Assembly (NCBI RefSeq): GCF_009905375.1
Contig: NW_027418083.1
Location: forward strand, 1-64,000
Direction: 5' to 3'
Source: Apium graveolens
Lineage: Eukaryota; Streptophyta; Magnoliopsida; Apiales; Apiaceae
Length of the DNA: 64,000 bases
The notes under the pieces were generated by a model. It was not told the DNA's origin, made no database searches, and saw only the letters and a list, made by a program, of their open reading frames with translations. Of the stretch, positions 1 through 11,300 are shown one piece after another. The position numbers and the translations under genes are program-made. Numbering within the stretch: position 1 is the first letter of the stretch; every line of letters starts with the position of its first letter.

Positions 1-924
1 CCGTTAGAACCCCATGATACGATTAGCCCATAATCGGATGATGACATCAACGTGGGTTTCGATGAAAGCATGGTATAATAAACGTAGTCTTATACTGAAT
101 AAATAATAAAACCAAGTACAAAACAAGAGTAAGGTTCGTGAATAAGAAAACTAGCATCCAAGTTACAACTTAAAAACAAAAATTCACAAGTAAAAATAAG
201 ATCTTCTTTGTCTTCGTTGAATCATGCTACACGGTCTTCTTACGACTCTCCTTATGCTCTGGTATGTCTCTCTATGGAAAACATCCTTTTATTAAGTATA
301 TATAGCAGCCCATGCAAGATAGAAGTCCTCCAACTATAAATCAACTAGAATCAGGATTCTGGGATCTCGACCCGGCGCGGCTGCGCGCTTCATTAGCGCG
401 GGCGTGCTGGCTCTCTGACAAATTGGCACGGCCGCGCGCTAGACCAGCGCGGGCGCGCCGTGCTTCTGGAAAATCTTCTGAATTTCTTTAATTCTTGCTG
501 CAATCAAGTTGGCTTCCTGAGCTTTATTCCTTGGACACCATCGTAACACCATATTAGCACCAAAACAATGTTAATTCACATGATTCTTAGAATAATGCCT
601 GAAATGTAAAAACACTAGAAAACACATTAAAACACCAACAACTTGAGTACAAATGCATCAATTCAAAGATTAATAGAGCATTATAAAGTGTCATAAATGC
701 CAATCAACACTATGTTGCTTCATGTTTAGAAAGCTCGAGTAGAGCTAATAGTTTCGAAACATCATGATTATTAATCCTAACCGGCACTAGTTTACACTTT
801 CGCCAACCTTTTTCATATCCTTTTTATGAGCAAGAGAAAGATCGCTCGTTAGCTAGGCCATTTTCAATATTTCAATAAGGGGTGTTTTCATCAAGAATTG
901 AATGGAGTTTTTCCGTATTTTGAT
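1..924. other. Degenerate repeat debris, probably LTR-derived
   Basis: No open coding region is visible. The text is AT-rich apart from a GC-rich island at 373-463. The stretch around 640-720 reads like the tail of a plant Ty3-gypsy LTR, and it lies just upstream of a gypsy integrase remnant at 925-1190. That adjacency is the only support for an LTR origin. No matching second LTR is present in the window, so the boundaries are not defined. Confidence 0.35.
373..463. repeat. Two GC-rich imperfect hairpins
   Basis: Positions 373-410 and 425-463 are two related blocks of CG/GC alternation in an AT-rich setting. In the second block the left arm gcacggccgcgcgct faces a nearly complementary right arm across the short loop agacc. 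The first block has the same design with a looser stem. The two share the core agcgcgggcg, so they look like a duplicated stem-loop unit. Confidence 0.6.
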
Positions 925-1190
925 CAGATTACTCAAATCTAATTTAATCAAAGTACAAGAAAGAATGGCATGGTATGCCAATAAGAGAAGAACTAATAGA
1001 GAATTTGAGGAAGGAGATGAGGTATTTGTGAAGTTAAACCATAAGGACTACTTTGCGAACCAGAGGTAATCATAAGTTGTCATCTAAGTACAGTTGGCCT
1101 TACAATATCTTTCAGAGGGTAGAAAACGTGGCCATTGTTTTGAGAAATAGGCTTTATCTAATGGACATGAATACGGAGACCAAGTATCTA
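925..1190 (+). pseudogene. Ty3-gypsy integrase C-terminal remnant
   Basis: Translation from about 925 gives residues resembling the end of a plant Ty3-gypsy polyprotein: a YANKRRTNREFEEGDEVFVK stretch, then after a frameshift near 1065 a KLSSKYSWPYNIFQRVENVA stretch. This matches the usual pattern of basic residues, the GD-V-V-L turn, and LS-KY-GP-I in the integrase C-terminal domain. Stops and the frameshift show it is dead. No protease, reverse transcriptase or LTR belonging to it can be assigned, so it is an isolated relic left of element A1. Confidence 0.6.
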
Positions 1191-1346
1191 TGGATTAACA
1201 TACAATTATAATAAAAATTTTATATCTTTCACTTGTGTTCATACAACAATGATTTCCTTATTTATAAATAGGGGCTACCTCGTACATACCATTAACGGGG
1301 GACCAACTTATATTTCAATGTAGCATTAGTCCCATTGAGTTGTATG

Positions 1347-1351
1347 AAAGT
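1347..1351. repeat. Left target-site duplication of A1 (aaagt)
   Basis: This five-base sequence directly abuts the TG of the A1 5' LTR. It is repeated exactly after the terminal CA of the 3' LTR remnant at 17341-17345. Confidence 0.85.
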
Positions 1352-2580
1352 TGTTGTGCAAGACATGCCTGTACAATAACAAGACTAAGTCAAATTGACA
1401 ACCCTAAGTAAGTTGTATGATAATCTAAGTTTGCATTTTGTATTGTAACACTTAAGTCTGTTAAAGTGTAATTAGATTAGACATGAGTATTTTTCTGTAA
1501 ACAGTTTCAAGCCTAAGAATAAACCCTGAAAAAAGATCATGAAGATCATGCCTCGGAGAAAGTGTGAAGAAGCTTGGAATTGAATAAATCTGTTTTGGGA
1601 AAAACATTCTAAACCAAGAAATCTACAAGTCACAGATTATGTGTTATAGAGAAGTCATTCGAGAACTCCAGAATGGCTTATCGAGAAGTCAAGAAAAGCT
1701 ACTAGAGAACTCAGAGATATCGATAAGCCAAATTGAAGATATGAAGATTGGAGATATCCACAAGTCATTTCTTCACTAGAGATCTATGAGATATCGATAA
1801 GTCAAAATATCACTAGAGATCTCTGAGATACCGATAATTCAATTTATCACTAGAGACCTCTGAGATATCGATAAGTCAATTTGTCACTAGAGAACTCAGA
1901 GATATCGATAAGCCGAAGTGAAGACATGAAGATGAGAGATCTCGACAAGCCAAATTCTCTTATAGAGAACTCAGAGACTTCGATAAGTCAACCAACTATG
2001 GAGTTATCAGAGATCTCGATAAGTCATTATACTTATCAAGATGTCGAGTTCTCTATATGACTAACTGGAGATCTCGATGTAAAACTCAAGTAGAGAATGC
2101 AGATCAGTTTAATATCCAAGATTATCAATCAACAAACAAATCAATCACAGATTTGAAAAGTCTACAAAAGCAGCTTGAAGAGTACAAGATTAGAGGCTAA
2201 GATTAACTGGAAAAATTAAGTCACTGGCATGTACGATTTCCAAAGATATACTAGGCTAGAAATATAAAGATTTAGTTATCCAAAAGTACGGTTTAGTACA
2301 TGCTGTTACATGCTATGTAAAAACCAGTGTTTACTGTTCTATAAAGTAAACATTGGATGCTTTGTTTTAAGAGTAACAAATAGATCTGAAAAATCTTGTA
2401 ACTCTCAAGAGAGAAGTTGAGTTCTTAACATACCAAGAACCCAGAAATTTGTAGCAAAAAACTAGCTTGATTTTAATATAAAATTAAGTGAGTTTTGAAA
2501 GATAGGTGTGTTCATGTGAATGTTTTAATTATTCTGTTAAAGCATATTATCTCTATAATACAGATTACTTTGTTCGCCAT
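1352..2580 (+). repeat. A1 5' LTR, first part (resumes at 8417-8483)
   Basis: It begins TGTTGTGCAAGACATGCC, the same as the A2 LTR at 37832. The LTR is interrupted by the LINE and resumes at 8417, giving about 1.3 kb in total. By eye the part shared with the surviving 3' LTR (about 16769-17280) shows some 35-40 differences over roughly 490 bp. That is far more divergence than between the LTRs of element C, so A1 is an old insertion. Confidence 0.85.
1665..2075 (+). repeat. Degenerate array of a ~34-bp unit in A1 LTR
   Basis: A unit of about 34 bp is repeated with variation, roughly ten times. It contains agagaactcagagatatcg followed by ataagtca. The core TATCGATA is palindromic. The spacing varies, and some units read agagatctcgataag or agacttcgataag. 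The homologous array in A2 lies at about 38150-38585, so the array is a family feature rather than a local expansion. Confidence 0.7.
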
Positions 2581-2600
2581 TCTATAATACAGATTACTTT
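2552..2600 (+). repeat. 20-bp duplication at the LINE 5' junction
   Basis: The 20-mer tctataatacagattacttt occurs at 2552-2571 (normal LTR sequence) and again at 2581-2600, separated by gttcgccat. The unbroken LTR sequence near 17230-17275 has only one copy and continues ccattcttaaaagttc. The second copy is therefore extra DNA placed between the LTR and the LINE start. It fits a templated filler copied from adjacent target when the LINE 5' end was joined. Confidence 0.75.
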
Positions 2601-2791
2601 CCCGCCTAGCTGCAACAAGCTATTATCCGGATCTAATACCCAGCAGATATACACTTTCTTACCATTTCTGTCTCCCGCCCATCACTTTTCTTTTTCCCCC
2701 TGTTTATTTCTTACCTTATTTAGTATATTTCTTCATCTTCTCAAACCTGTTCCGCCATTCTACTTCACCAAGCTCTTTTCTTTCTTTATCT

Positions 2792-4651
2792 ATGGCATCT
2801 AGAAACTCAGAACACTCGGGTAGTATGAATTCCGATGAGTTGTCGAACTTTATTGGGCATAATTATGTTGCTCCCCCTATGTTAGCTTTGCCTGCTCCTC
2901 ACAGGGACTTGTTGTTCGAGGAAGTGGCTAACCCCATTCCGTTTTCACCGGATACACTCAGACGTATTCAAGAGGATATGAGTCTCATTGTAGCAGGGGG
3001 GTCTGCGAGACAGGAACAAGGACCTAGCCAAGGTGCAAATTCTTACTCATCTAAGTAATCTCAGACCCAATCTTTGGGTTCTGTCACAAAGAAAGGTAAC
3101 CCCTCTTCCCCAGTTCTTGAGAATTTACAAGATAGCTTTCTTGTGCAAAACAGGGTATTGACTGTTTTTGACCCTAATGCTACTGGGTTAATTGTTGGTA
3201 ATGCTTCTAGCACAAACACAGAAATTCCTACGAAAAATCCCTCCCTTGTGTTACATAACTGGAGTTCAATTGTGACAAAGAATATTCCTGCTGTTGGTAC
3301 TAGTACCAATCATAATGTCCAAATTCTTTTTAATGAAGATGGTTCTGCAACGTTAAAGCCTCCAAAGGAATTCCTCCAAAATGCAAGGAAATTGTGGGAT
3401 ACTAGTCTTTTGGGCCATTTTATAGGTGGCAGCTTCGACTTTAAATATGTCCGAGATTTTGCTTTCAGATTGTGGAAAAACAAAGGATTGTTAAGGGTTT
3501 TTTACAGTTCTAAAGGTTATTTTACCTTTAAATTTGCTTCGGTCAAAGAAAAGGATGATATTCTGGCATTAAACTCGGTTCAAATTGGTGGTCGAACGTT
3601 GTATTTGGCACCTTGGATGGAAGCAAATAAGTTTAAAAAGAATGTTATCGAGACTGTCCCTTGCTGGATTAAGTTTGAAGAGGTTCCTCATTCTTATTGG
3701 TCAAGGGAAGGCCTTACTTTTCTGGCCAAAGCTGTTGGAGTGCCACTAAAGTTTGATGAATTCACAGCAAAATTTGAGCCAACAAAATACGCCTCTGTCC
3801 AGGTATTACTAAAATATTCTAGTCCTCGTCCTGATTTTATTTGGGCCCCTGTTTTAGATGAATGTGGGAATGAAGAATTAGTGAAAGTATCTGTTATATA
3901 CCCGCAATTACCTTACTCCTGTAGTCATTGTTGTGCCTTTGGGCATTCCTATTCTAGATGCATTCACAATCCTGATGCAGTTAAACCAGCACCTAGACAC
4001 AGACCAGGAGGGATTAATCCTAGAGCTCCAAAGGCTACAAAGAACAACTTAAATGGCAAAAAAACAATTCAAGCAACTGCAAACCAGGCTAAGGAAGATA
4101 AAGATTCTGATGTACCTCCAGTGATTTTTGGTGAATTTCTGGGATGTGACTTGGTTCTTGATGAGGATCAAACTTTGGATGATCTAGAGGATTTTGACAA
4201 AGATGTGGGAAATAAAGATTTGGACGATGATTCAGAACAGCTGGTGCATAATCAGGATGCTTCAGTTAATTTGGTAAATACTCAGGAAAATGTCACAGTT
4301 GATATTGCTAATAATTCAGACACGATGGATCATATAGTGGAGCCTGTAGAGCCTGTTATTCAGGCGGTTGCAGTAAAATCTCCTGGTCAGAAAAGACGGC
4401 GGGGCCGCAGCCAAGATGCAACTCGTGTGCAACCTTTGTCAGCATTGCCTGCAGCAGCCCCAGCGCCTGCAGCACTCGCTGCGCCTGCAGCTAAGCCTCT
4501 AACCCACCCTGTTGTGATTGCTCTCAAAGCGTCCAAACATGACTTGGTTGACGAAGATGGTTTTACTTTGGTTGTCAACAGGAAAAGCCCGGCTCATAAA
4601 AAAAGTCCAAAATTGGCTGCTCAGCCAATTAGTCTTAGGCGTTTGCAATGA
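2792..4651 (+). pseudogene. LINE ORF1 (nucleic-acid-binding protein), one in-frame stop
   Basis: The reading frame starts at ATG 2792 and is broken by TAA at 3056-3058. It then stays open in the same frame to TGA 4649-4651, about 620 codons. The middle resembles the DUF4283-type domain of plant L1 ORF1 proteins, around the segments KYVRDFAFRLW and GRTLYLAPWMEANKF. A zinc knuckle follows with spacing C-x2-C-x4-H-x4-C (CSHCCAFGHSYSRC, near 3919-3960). The C-terminal third is acidic, then Ala/Pro-rich and basic. In L1 elements this protein coats the RNA and acts as a chaperone. The stop overlaps the ORF2 start as ATGA, suggesting coupled translation in the parent element. Confidence 0.85.
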
Positions 4652-7600
4652 ACTTCGCAGCATGGAATGTTAGGGGCATTAATAAATCCCCACATCAGAA
4701 AGAGCTCCAACAATTTATTTCTGTTAATAATATTGATCTTATGGGAATTTTAGAAACTAAGGTTAAAGTCTCCAATGCTTTGAGCATCTCGAAGAAAATC
4801 AACAAAAATTGGCAATGGTTATTCAATTATGATCACCATTATAATGGTAGAATTTGGGTTGGATGGAATCCTAATGTTTGGGAGATTTCTTTGCTTTCAA
4901 AATCTTCTCAATTCATAACTTGTAATGCTAGGTTCATTGAGAAAAATCTCCATTTTATTGTAACGTTTGTCTATGCCTTCAATGATGCTATAGATCGTGT
5001 GCCACTTTGGGAATATATCAGTTCTAATTGCTCCAGTCCTTTACCTTGGGCTTTCCTTGGTGATTTCAACTGCATTACTAGTCTGAGTGAAGTTGTTGGA
5101 GGTCGTGAGCATTGGACACCTGAAATGCAGTGTTTTAAGGATTGTTTGAATAATTGTGGTTTAGAGCCCTTACGTACAGTTGGTGACACTTATACTTGGA
5201 CTAATAAAAGGCTTCAGGATCCGGTGTTTAAGCGGCTGGATAGAATGGTTGCAAACTCTACTTGGTTTAATGTCTTCACCGAGGGCAGTGTTTTTGTCAA
5301 GAATCGAGGCATTATGGACCATAATCCTCTGCTGTTTGAGGAGCCTATGCAGCTTAATAAGTTTGGTAAGCCCTTTCAATTCTTTAACTTTATGATTGAT
5401 ATCCCTGGTTTCTTGGACATAGTTTCTTCAGCTTGGTCTATTCACTGTATTGGTTCTCCTATAGCTCAGTTTAATGCAAAGCTTAAACACACTAAATTGC
5501 TACTTCGAAAGCTCAATAAGGACCATGGCAACATTCTTAGTAATGTGCATCATGCCCGTGTCAGCCTTGAAGAATTTCAGGCATCTTTTTGGCTCCACAG
5601 TAGACCAGTCCAAGATCATTGAAGAGCAAGATTTAGTTTCTAAACTTAACCTGGCTTTGGCCCAAGAAGAATCCTTCTTACTTCAAAAGGCCAGGGTTAG
5701 ATGGTTACATCTTGGGGACAGCAACAACTCCTTTTTTCATCAACAGTGTAAGGTAAATTGGAACCGAAATAAAATCCTGACTCTTCAAGACACTGATGGT
5801 AACTTTGTTCATGGTCAGGCCTCTTGTGCATCTGTTGCTGTGAATTACTTCTCTCAGCTATTGGGCACTCCTGCTAGTCCTGGTATTAATGTTGATCTCT
5901 CCATGGTCAACTGCAAAGAAGTGAGTGCTGAGCAATCTAACTTCCTGGTAGCTCCAGTGACTGACAATCATATTTTTGACATCATCAAAAAAATGAAAAA
6001 GAACAAAGCCCCTGGGCCTGATGGGGTTAACGTAGAATTTTTTCTTGCTACTTGGCACAACACTGGTGCTAGTTTCTGTGCTGCTGTTCGATATTTCTTC
6101 GAGCATGGGTTGATGCCTTCAGGTATAAATTCAACGTTTATTGCTCTGATTCCCAAAGGGGTAGCCCCAACCAAAATGCAAGACTTTAGGCCAATATCTT
6201 TATGCACTGTTCTATATAAATGTGTTTCGAAGATCATAGCTATAAGACTCAAGAAAATTATGCCTGCTTTAGTAGACATTTCACAATCTGCTTTCATCCC
6301 GGGTAGATCAATTTCTGATAACATTCTCATGGCTCAAGAACTGTTTAGAGGATATGAAAGGGAGACAGGAGTGCCCAAGTGTGCCCTCAAAATTGATCTG
6401 CATAAGGCTTTCGACTCCATCCATTGGAGCTTTATTCTAGCTGTCTTGAAGAAAATGAAATTTCCAGATATCATGATCGGTTGGATCAGGGCCTGTATTT
6501 GTTCCACTAGATTCTCTGTCAAATTAAATGGGATTATTCATGGCTATTTCAAAGGCACCAAGGGACTTCGACAAGGGGACCCCATGTCTCCTTATATTTT
6601 TGCATTATGTATGAACATTCTTTCTTGCACTCTCAACAACACTCCTGAGGGCTTCAAGTACCATTGGCGTTGCAAAGAGCTCAGACTAACCCATTTATTT
6701 TTTGCTGATGATGTCCTGGTGTTCTCTCGTGGTTCAAAGCAATCTGTTCAGCACATTATGGACTCAATCAAGACTTTCTCGGGTTGGAGTGGGTTGGCTC
6801 CAAGCATTAATAAAAGTACCAGTTTCTTATGCAACTGTGATGCTGAATTTTCAAGTTGGTTTGACACCCTGTCTATTCCACGTGGTACCCTCCCTGTCAA
6901 GTTCCTCGGAGTACCTCTCATTTCTTCTCAGCTGAGTGTGAATGATTGTATGCCTTTGGTTGAGAAAATTACCTCTAGATTGCACTCCTGGGCTACTCTC
7001 TTACTCTCCCTTGCAGGTAGAGTTCTGCTTATCAAGTCAATCGTTCATGCAATCGAAGCTTTTTGGTGTAATCACTTTCTGCTCCCTGCTTCAATTCATG
7101 CCACCATTCAGTCTTTGCTCACTAGATTTTTGTGGAAAGGTAATATTAACAGTAAGGGCGGAGCCAAAGTAGCCTGGAATGTCATCTGCCTTCCAAGAGA
7201 GGAAGGAGGTCTGGGACTTAAAAATATGGCAGATTGGAACAGAGCCCAGGTTATTCACCATCTGGTTAAGGTGGTAACTAAGTCTAGCTCCCTTTGGCCT
7301 CGATGGGTGCATGCCACAGTGTTAAAGCACAGATAATTCTGGACACTAACAATTCCTACAGACTGTTCTTGGATTTGGAGGAAGGTTCTGAAACTTCGTG
7401 TAGTTGCTCTTCAATTTCTTACTTACTCTATCGGTTCTGGAGCTGATATTTCTTTGTGGTTCGACCCATGGTGGGGAGGTACTTGTTTGGCTGAAACTAC
7501 CACCTCTCCTATCATTTCACAATGTGGATTACATCGCAATGCTTCATTGAGTAGTATTATCCATAATGGTTCTTGGAGGCTCCCGAGTCCCAACCCCAGG

Positions 7601-8275
7601 TACCACCATTTGGACCCCTTGCTAGTTCACTGGCTTCAAACCTTTGATTACCCAACTATAAACTCTAATGGGGTGGATACTCTTCTATGGGATGGTACTG
7701 CTGCAACTAAAATCAGGACTTGGCATATATGGAATTCTATCAGAAGTAGGGGAGATGCAGTGCCTTGGTTCAAAGCTGTTTGGCACCGTCTTCGTGTCAC
7801 TAGATATGCTCATCACCAATGGCTGCTTTGTCATGGCAGACTCAATACATTGTCAAGATTGTATAGATTTGGTCTTGTAGATTCCCAACAATGCTTCCTT
7901 TGTATTAGTGGTAGGGAGACAGATTCACATTTATTTGTTCATTGTACTTATAGCAGGTGGGTCTTATCCAGGCTTCTAGGCAGACTCGACATGGTCATTG
8001 TTGGAGATACTTGGTTATCTTTGCTCACTCATCTGGCGGATTTTCAGGACAATTACCGGGGTTTACTTGCTCTTTGCTTGGTCCAGATTTATTGCTATCA
8101 TATCTGGAGGGAACGCAACTCCCGTGCTCACAACAAAGGAGTGTTTGGTCCAAGGAAACTCCTGCATGGGATATTGATTGATTTTGTTGCTAGGCTTAGT
8201 ACTTCTGCTTGGTTCAGTAAATTAGCTTGTAATAGGCCAGATTTACATTCTTGTATTTCCTGTATTTCCTTGTAG
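4648..8275 (+). pseudogene. LINE ORF2 (endonuclease-reverse transcriptase), frameshift plus stop
   Basis: The frame opens at ATG 4648, overlapping the end of ORF1. The N-terminus is an apurinic-type endonuclease: WNVRGINK, ILETKVK, LGDFNCI, RLDRM and MDHNPLLF (normally SDH, so the Ser is Met here). A +1 frame change near 5580-5620 links it to the reverse transcriptase, with KNKAPGPDGV, RPISLC, AFIPGRSISDNI, KIDLHKAFDS, GLRQGDPMSPYIF and the catalytic FADDV near 6702-6720. A TAA at 7334-7336 interrupts the frame, which reopens to 8275. That last part has the zf-RVT domain with its Cys/His cluster (about 7800-7970). The protein would nick target DNA and copy the LINE RNA by target-primed reverse transcription. 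Confidence 0.9.
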
Positions 8276-8416
8276 TTTTTGGCTTTCTATCTCCAATATT
8301 TTTCTGAGATTGGCTATAGATAGCTCTCCCTCTATGGCCTGTCATAGAGCATAGGGTTAATCCCTGCTGGTTCCTGGTTTTTTGATATACACATAATTTA
8401 GCAAAAAAAAAAAAAA
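8276..8416 (+). other. LINE 3' untranslated region and poly(A) tail
   Basis: These 127 bp of non-coding sequence follow ORF2 and are closed by fourteen A residues at 8403-8416. Some of those A residues may come from the target, whose intact form reads cttaaaagttc. Confidence 0.8.
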
Positions 8417-8494
8417 GTTCAAAAAGCCATTAAAATTATCTAAAACACATTCACCCCCTCTGTGTTATATTCATTACCCAATAAGTGGTAGAGC
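8417..8494 (+). other. End of A1 5' LTR and damaged primer-binding site
   Basis: The LTR ends near 8483 (attacccaata, where A2 has attacctaaca). The next bases, tggtagagc at 8486-8494, are the initiator-methionine tRNA primer site tggtatcagagc with the three bases tca missing. The same site is intact in A2 (39195-39206), B (11289-11300) and C (59238-59249). Confidence 0.75.
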
Positions 8495-8531
8495 AAAATT
8501 TGAAAGCAAATAGATTAAAGATCTTGGAATA

Positions 8532-10191
8532 TTGAACACACAGAAGCTAAGAAATATCAAGATCCCCACCTTTGACAGATCTAACTATACATTATGGAAG
8601 AAGAAAATGTTATTGTTTATCAGGATGGCCAATCCATTATACATTCAGATGCTCAAGAATGGGCCTTTCACTCCCATGGTAAGAGTTGAGAAATCTACAG
8701 ATGGAGACATGGTGATTCCAGCACATTATGCCCCTAAAGTTCCTTCAGAATATACTAAACCTGAAAATGAAAAAGTTTCTCTAGATAGTGGCTTGCAGCT
8801 GATTCTGATAGAGTCACTTGATAATGTAATGTACAATAATATTGTCAACTATGACACATCGAAACAAATCTGGGAGAAAATAGAGATCGTGTGTGAAGGA
8901 ACATAGGAGGTTAAATCAAACCAAAGGAGGATTCTTGTTTCTCAGTATGAGGGGTTTATGACTAAACCAAAAGAAGGAATCACTGAAGTTTTTGAAAGAT
9001 TCAATAAATTGATAAATGACTTGCAGCTACATGATAAATATTATGAGGCTGAGGAGGTTAACCTAAAGTTTCTGCTAGCCATTCCTGAACATCTTGAACA
9101 GAAAATATCAGTCATTAGAGAAGGAAGAGATTTGAGCAGAATAACTTTGGAAGTTCTATATGGAATCTTGAAAAATTATGAACTTGAAATAATGCAAAGA
9201 AAATCATTGAAAGCACACCATGGTCTTATTGTTGATGGTTCAAGTTCTTTAATTGTAAATGACAGAGAATAAATTGAAAATGAGCAAGATGATTAAGTTT
9301 CAGTTGTTCAAGCTATATAACAGAAGAGCAAGGGATCTCAGAAACAAGTTGTGTTGGAACTGGAGGAAGATGAATATTATACCTTGGATGAGCTAGATGA
9401 AATGTACCAATCCATGGCTTACTTGAGTAGAAAGTTCTCCAATATAAGAGTCAAAAAGCCAAGGTTTTTTAAAGGCAAAGGACAATCCTCCAACAACAAC
9501 AATTGGAAACTAAAAATTTAGCACAATTCAGTTAGCAAAGGTGGCTACAAAACATGATCTATGGACAGATCAAAGATGAGGTGCTTCAACTGTGATGAGT
9601 TGGGTCACTTTGCTACTGAATGCAGAAATCATAAAAAGGTAAACAAAGATAAGGCATATCTTGAACTAGAAGCAAAGTATGAAGCTCTCTTGAAGAAGTA
9701 GTCTGGAAAAGCTTATATTACAGATGGAAAGAGTTGAGATGACAATGATGCTGATGATGAGGATGAAGAAGTTGGAAAATATGCACTAATAGCTTTTGAG
9801 CATGGAGAAGCATCTACTTCAAAATCAAAGGTACCAACTGTAACCACCATTGATTTAAATGCTAGTCAATATAAGGAGACTGTGGAAAAGATGAGTGTAG
9901 AGATGTTCCATATACACATTAAGCTTAGTTGCTACTACTGACGAAGTCATAAGGCTAACAAAAGAAAATGAGAATCTGGAGAGTGAAAAGCAAAAGATGG
10001 ATCTACTGCTTGTGGAGCTTGAGTCAGTCAAGCAAAAAATTGAGTATTTGAAAAACAAGCTTAAGTGTGCCAAAGAGATTGAAGCTATGTTAAGAGAAAA
10101 GATTGAAAATAATGAAGTTAAGTTGAAATCTTTCAGGAATGCATCTGAGTTGGTTGAAAAATACCATGAGAAGAAAAAACCATGTGCTAAC
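8532..10191 (+). pseudogene. A1 gag, broken and cut off by copia B
   Basis: This is homologous to A2 gag (39244 onward) almost line by line. It opens NTQKLRNIKIPTFDRSNYTL; the ATG found in A2 is TTG here (8532). The UBN2-type capsid region is interrupted by TAG at 8904-8906. Another stop at 9270-9272 and frame changes follow. The zinc knuckle CFNCDELGHFATEC is at 9582-9623. A coiled-coil-like segment (9997-10190, SVKQKIEYLKNKLKCAKEIE) ends abruptly at PCAN, where copia B begins. In A2 the same sequence continues IAIGLDYDALNN. Gag would form the particle that packages the element RNA. Confidence 0.85.
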
Positions 10192-11286
10192 TGTTAGTGT
10201 ATACTGAAAATATTTATTTGAAGTATGTACATTTATTTCTGGCCAGTTTATTTGAAAATCATTTGAATGTTTACATGTTGTCTAATATTATATATTGTGA
10301 ACAATCTAATATCAAATGGGATACAGAATATTAGATTGTTAAATACGGTTATATAATATAATAAGGTTCACAGCACAGGTGATGTTGGACAATCCACTGG
10401 TATGGCTGTAGTATTATTTAGATTAGTTTATATTGACTAATAAATAATACTAGTATACTTTGTGTATATTGAACAGGATCAAATTTAGAATTTTTCCCTT
10501 AATACTGATTAAAAAGGAGAACTAAGATTCTATGTTATTATTAATGCTTAGGTTCTTAATCCGGAAATAGTAATTGACACGTGTATATTATTTACATGCT
10601 TTGATTTATATATGAAATAATTCTTTTGAATTATATCATTATATTTTGGGTGATGGAATTATATACATGGTGGATATTATTTATTGAAGGAATCCATGTC
10701 CTGATAATATTCGGGTTAATGATGTCCCCTTGAAAGCTCAAAAAGATTTAATTATGTGAAACCCTGCAGGTGGAATTTATTCTGGCATAATTAAATAAAG
10801 GTTGAGTGGATGATCAAGGATAAAAGATATTAATTAAATAAATTATCAGTAATTTATTTAATTAATGGACATATGATATTTTAAATATGGGGAATTTAAT
10901 AAGCAAATAATATTGGAACCGAATTAATTAAATTACGGTATTAGGAAAGGTAGTGCAAATATTAATTCTTTAGTGGATTGAATTAATATTTAATTATATT
11001 GGGCTAGGCTCAAGATGTAATTAGAAGGCTCAACCTAATTATCCATGGTCCCTATTGTAGCCTATATATATTCTTATTCTCTTCTTGCTTGGAATTGTGT
11101 GAAAACATATTGTAGCCACCAAGGAGCAAGAAGAGAGGATAACTTGAGAAGACGGAGGCCACACTTCGCTCAAGGAAATTTGGGAATACAATAGAAGAGC
11201 GTGGAATCAACCATTAACAAGGTAATCCTCTTTTCGTAATCTTTATCGTAAAACGTAGTAACACCCTAAGTCCGTGGTTCCCAACA
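10192..11286 (+). repeat. Copia B 5' LTR
   Basis: It starts TGTTAGTGTATACTG at the point where A1 gag is interrupted. It ends GTTCCCAACA just before attggtatcagagcc. The length is 1095 bp and it is AT-rich with no coding potential. The 3' partner is missing, so neither divergence nor a target duplication can be scored. Confidence 0.85.
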
Positions 11287-11288
11287 AT

Positions 11289-11300
11289 TGGTATCAGAGC
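11289..11300 (+). other. Copia B primer-binding site
   Basis: The sequence tggtatcagagc is complementary to the 3' end of initiator-methionine tRNA. It lies two bases after the LTR end, as expected for the start of minus-strand synthesis. Confidence 0.85.

Larger units (their letters stand above)
2601..8416 (+). mobile_element. L1-type LINE inserted in the A1 LTR
   Basis: A 5.8-kb non-LTR retrotransposon. It has a short pyrimidine-rich 5' leader (2601-2791), ORF1 with a CCHC knuckle, ORF2 with endonuclease, reverse transcriptase and zf-RVT, a 127-bp 3' untranslated part and a poly(A) run at 8403-8416. The LTR text resumes straight after the poly(A) with gttcaaaaagcc, exactly as in the intact 3' LTR copy, which fixes the 3' boundary. 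No classical target duplication flanks it; the 5' side has the 20-bp filler instead. It carries two nonsense codons and one frameshift, so this copy is close to full length but inactive. Confidence 0.9.

Noticed and set aside
1665..2075. CRISPR-like look of regularly spaced repeats
   Set aside because: The units are contiguous and diverged, with no unique spacers, lie inside an LTR and occur in a plant nuclear context.
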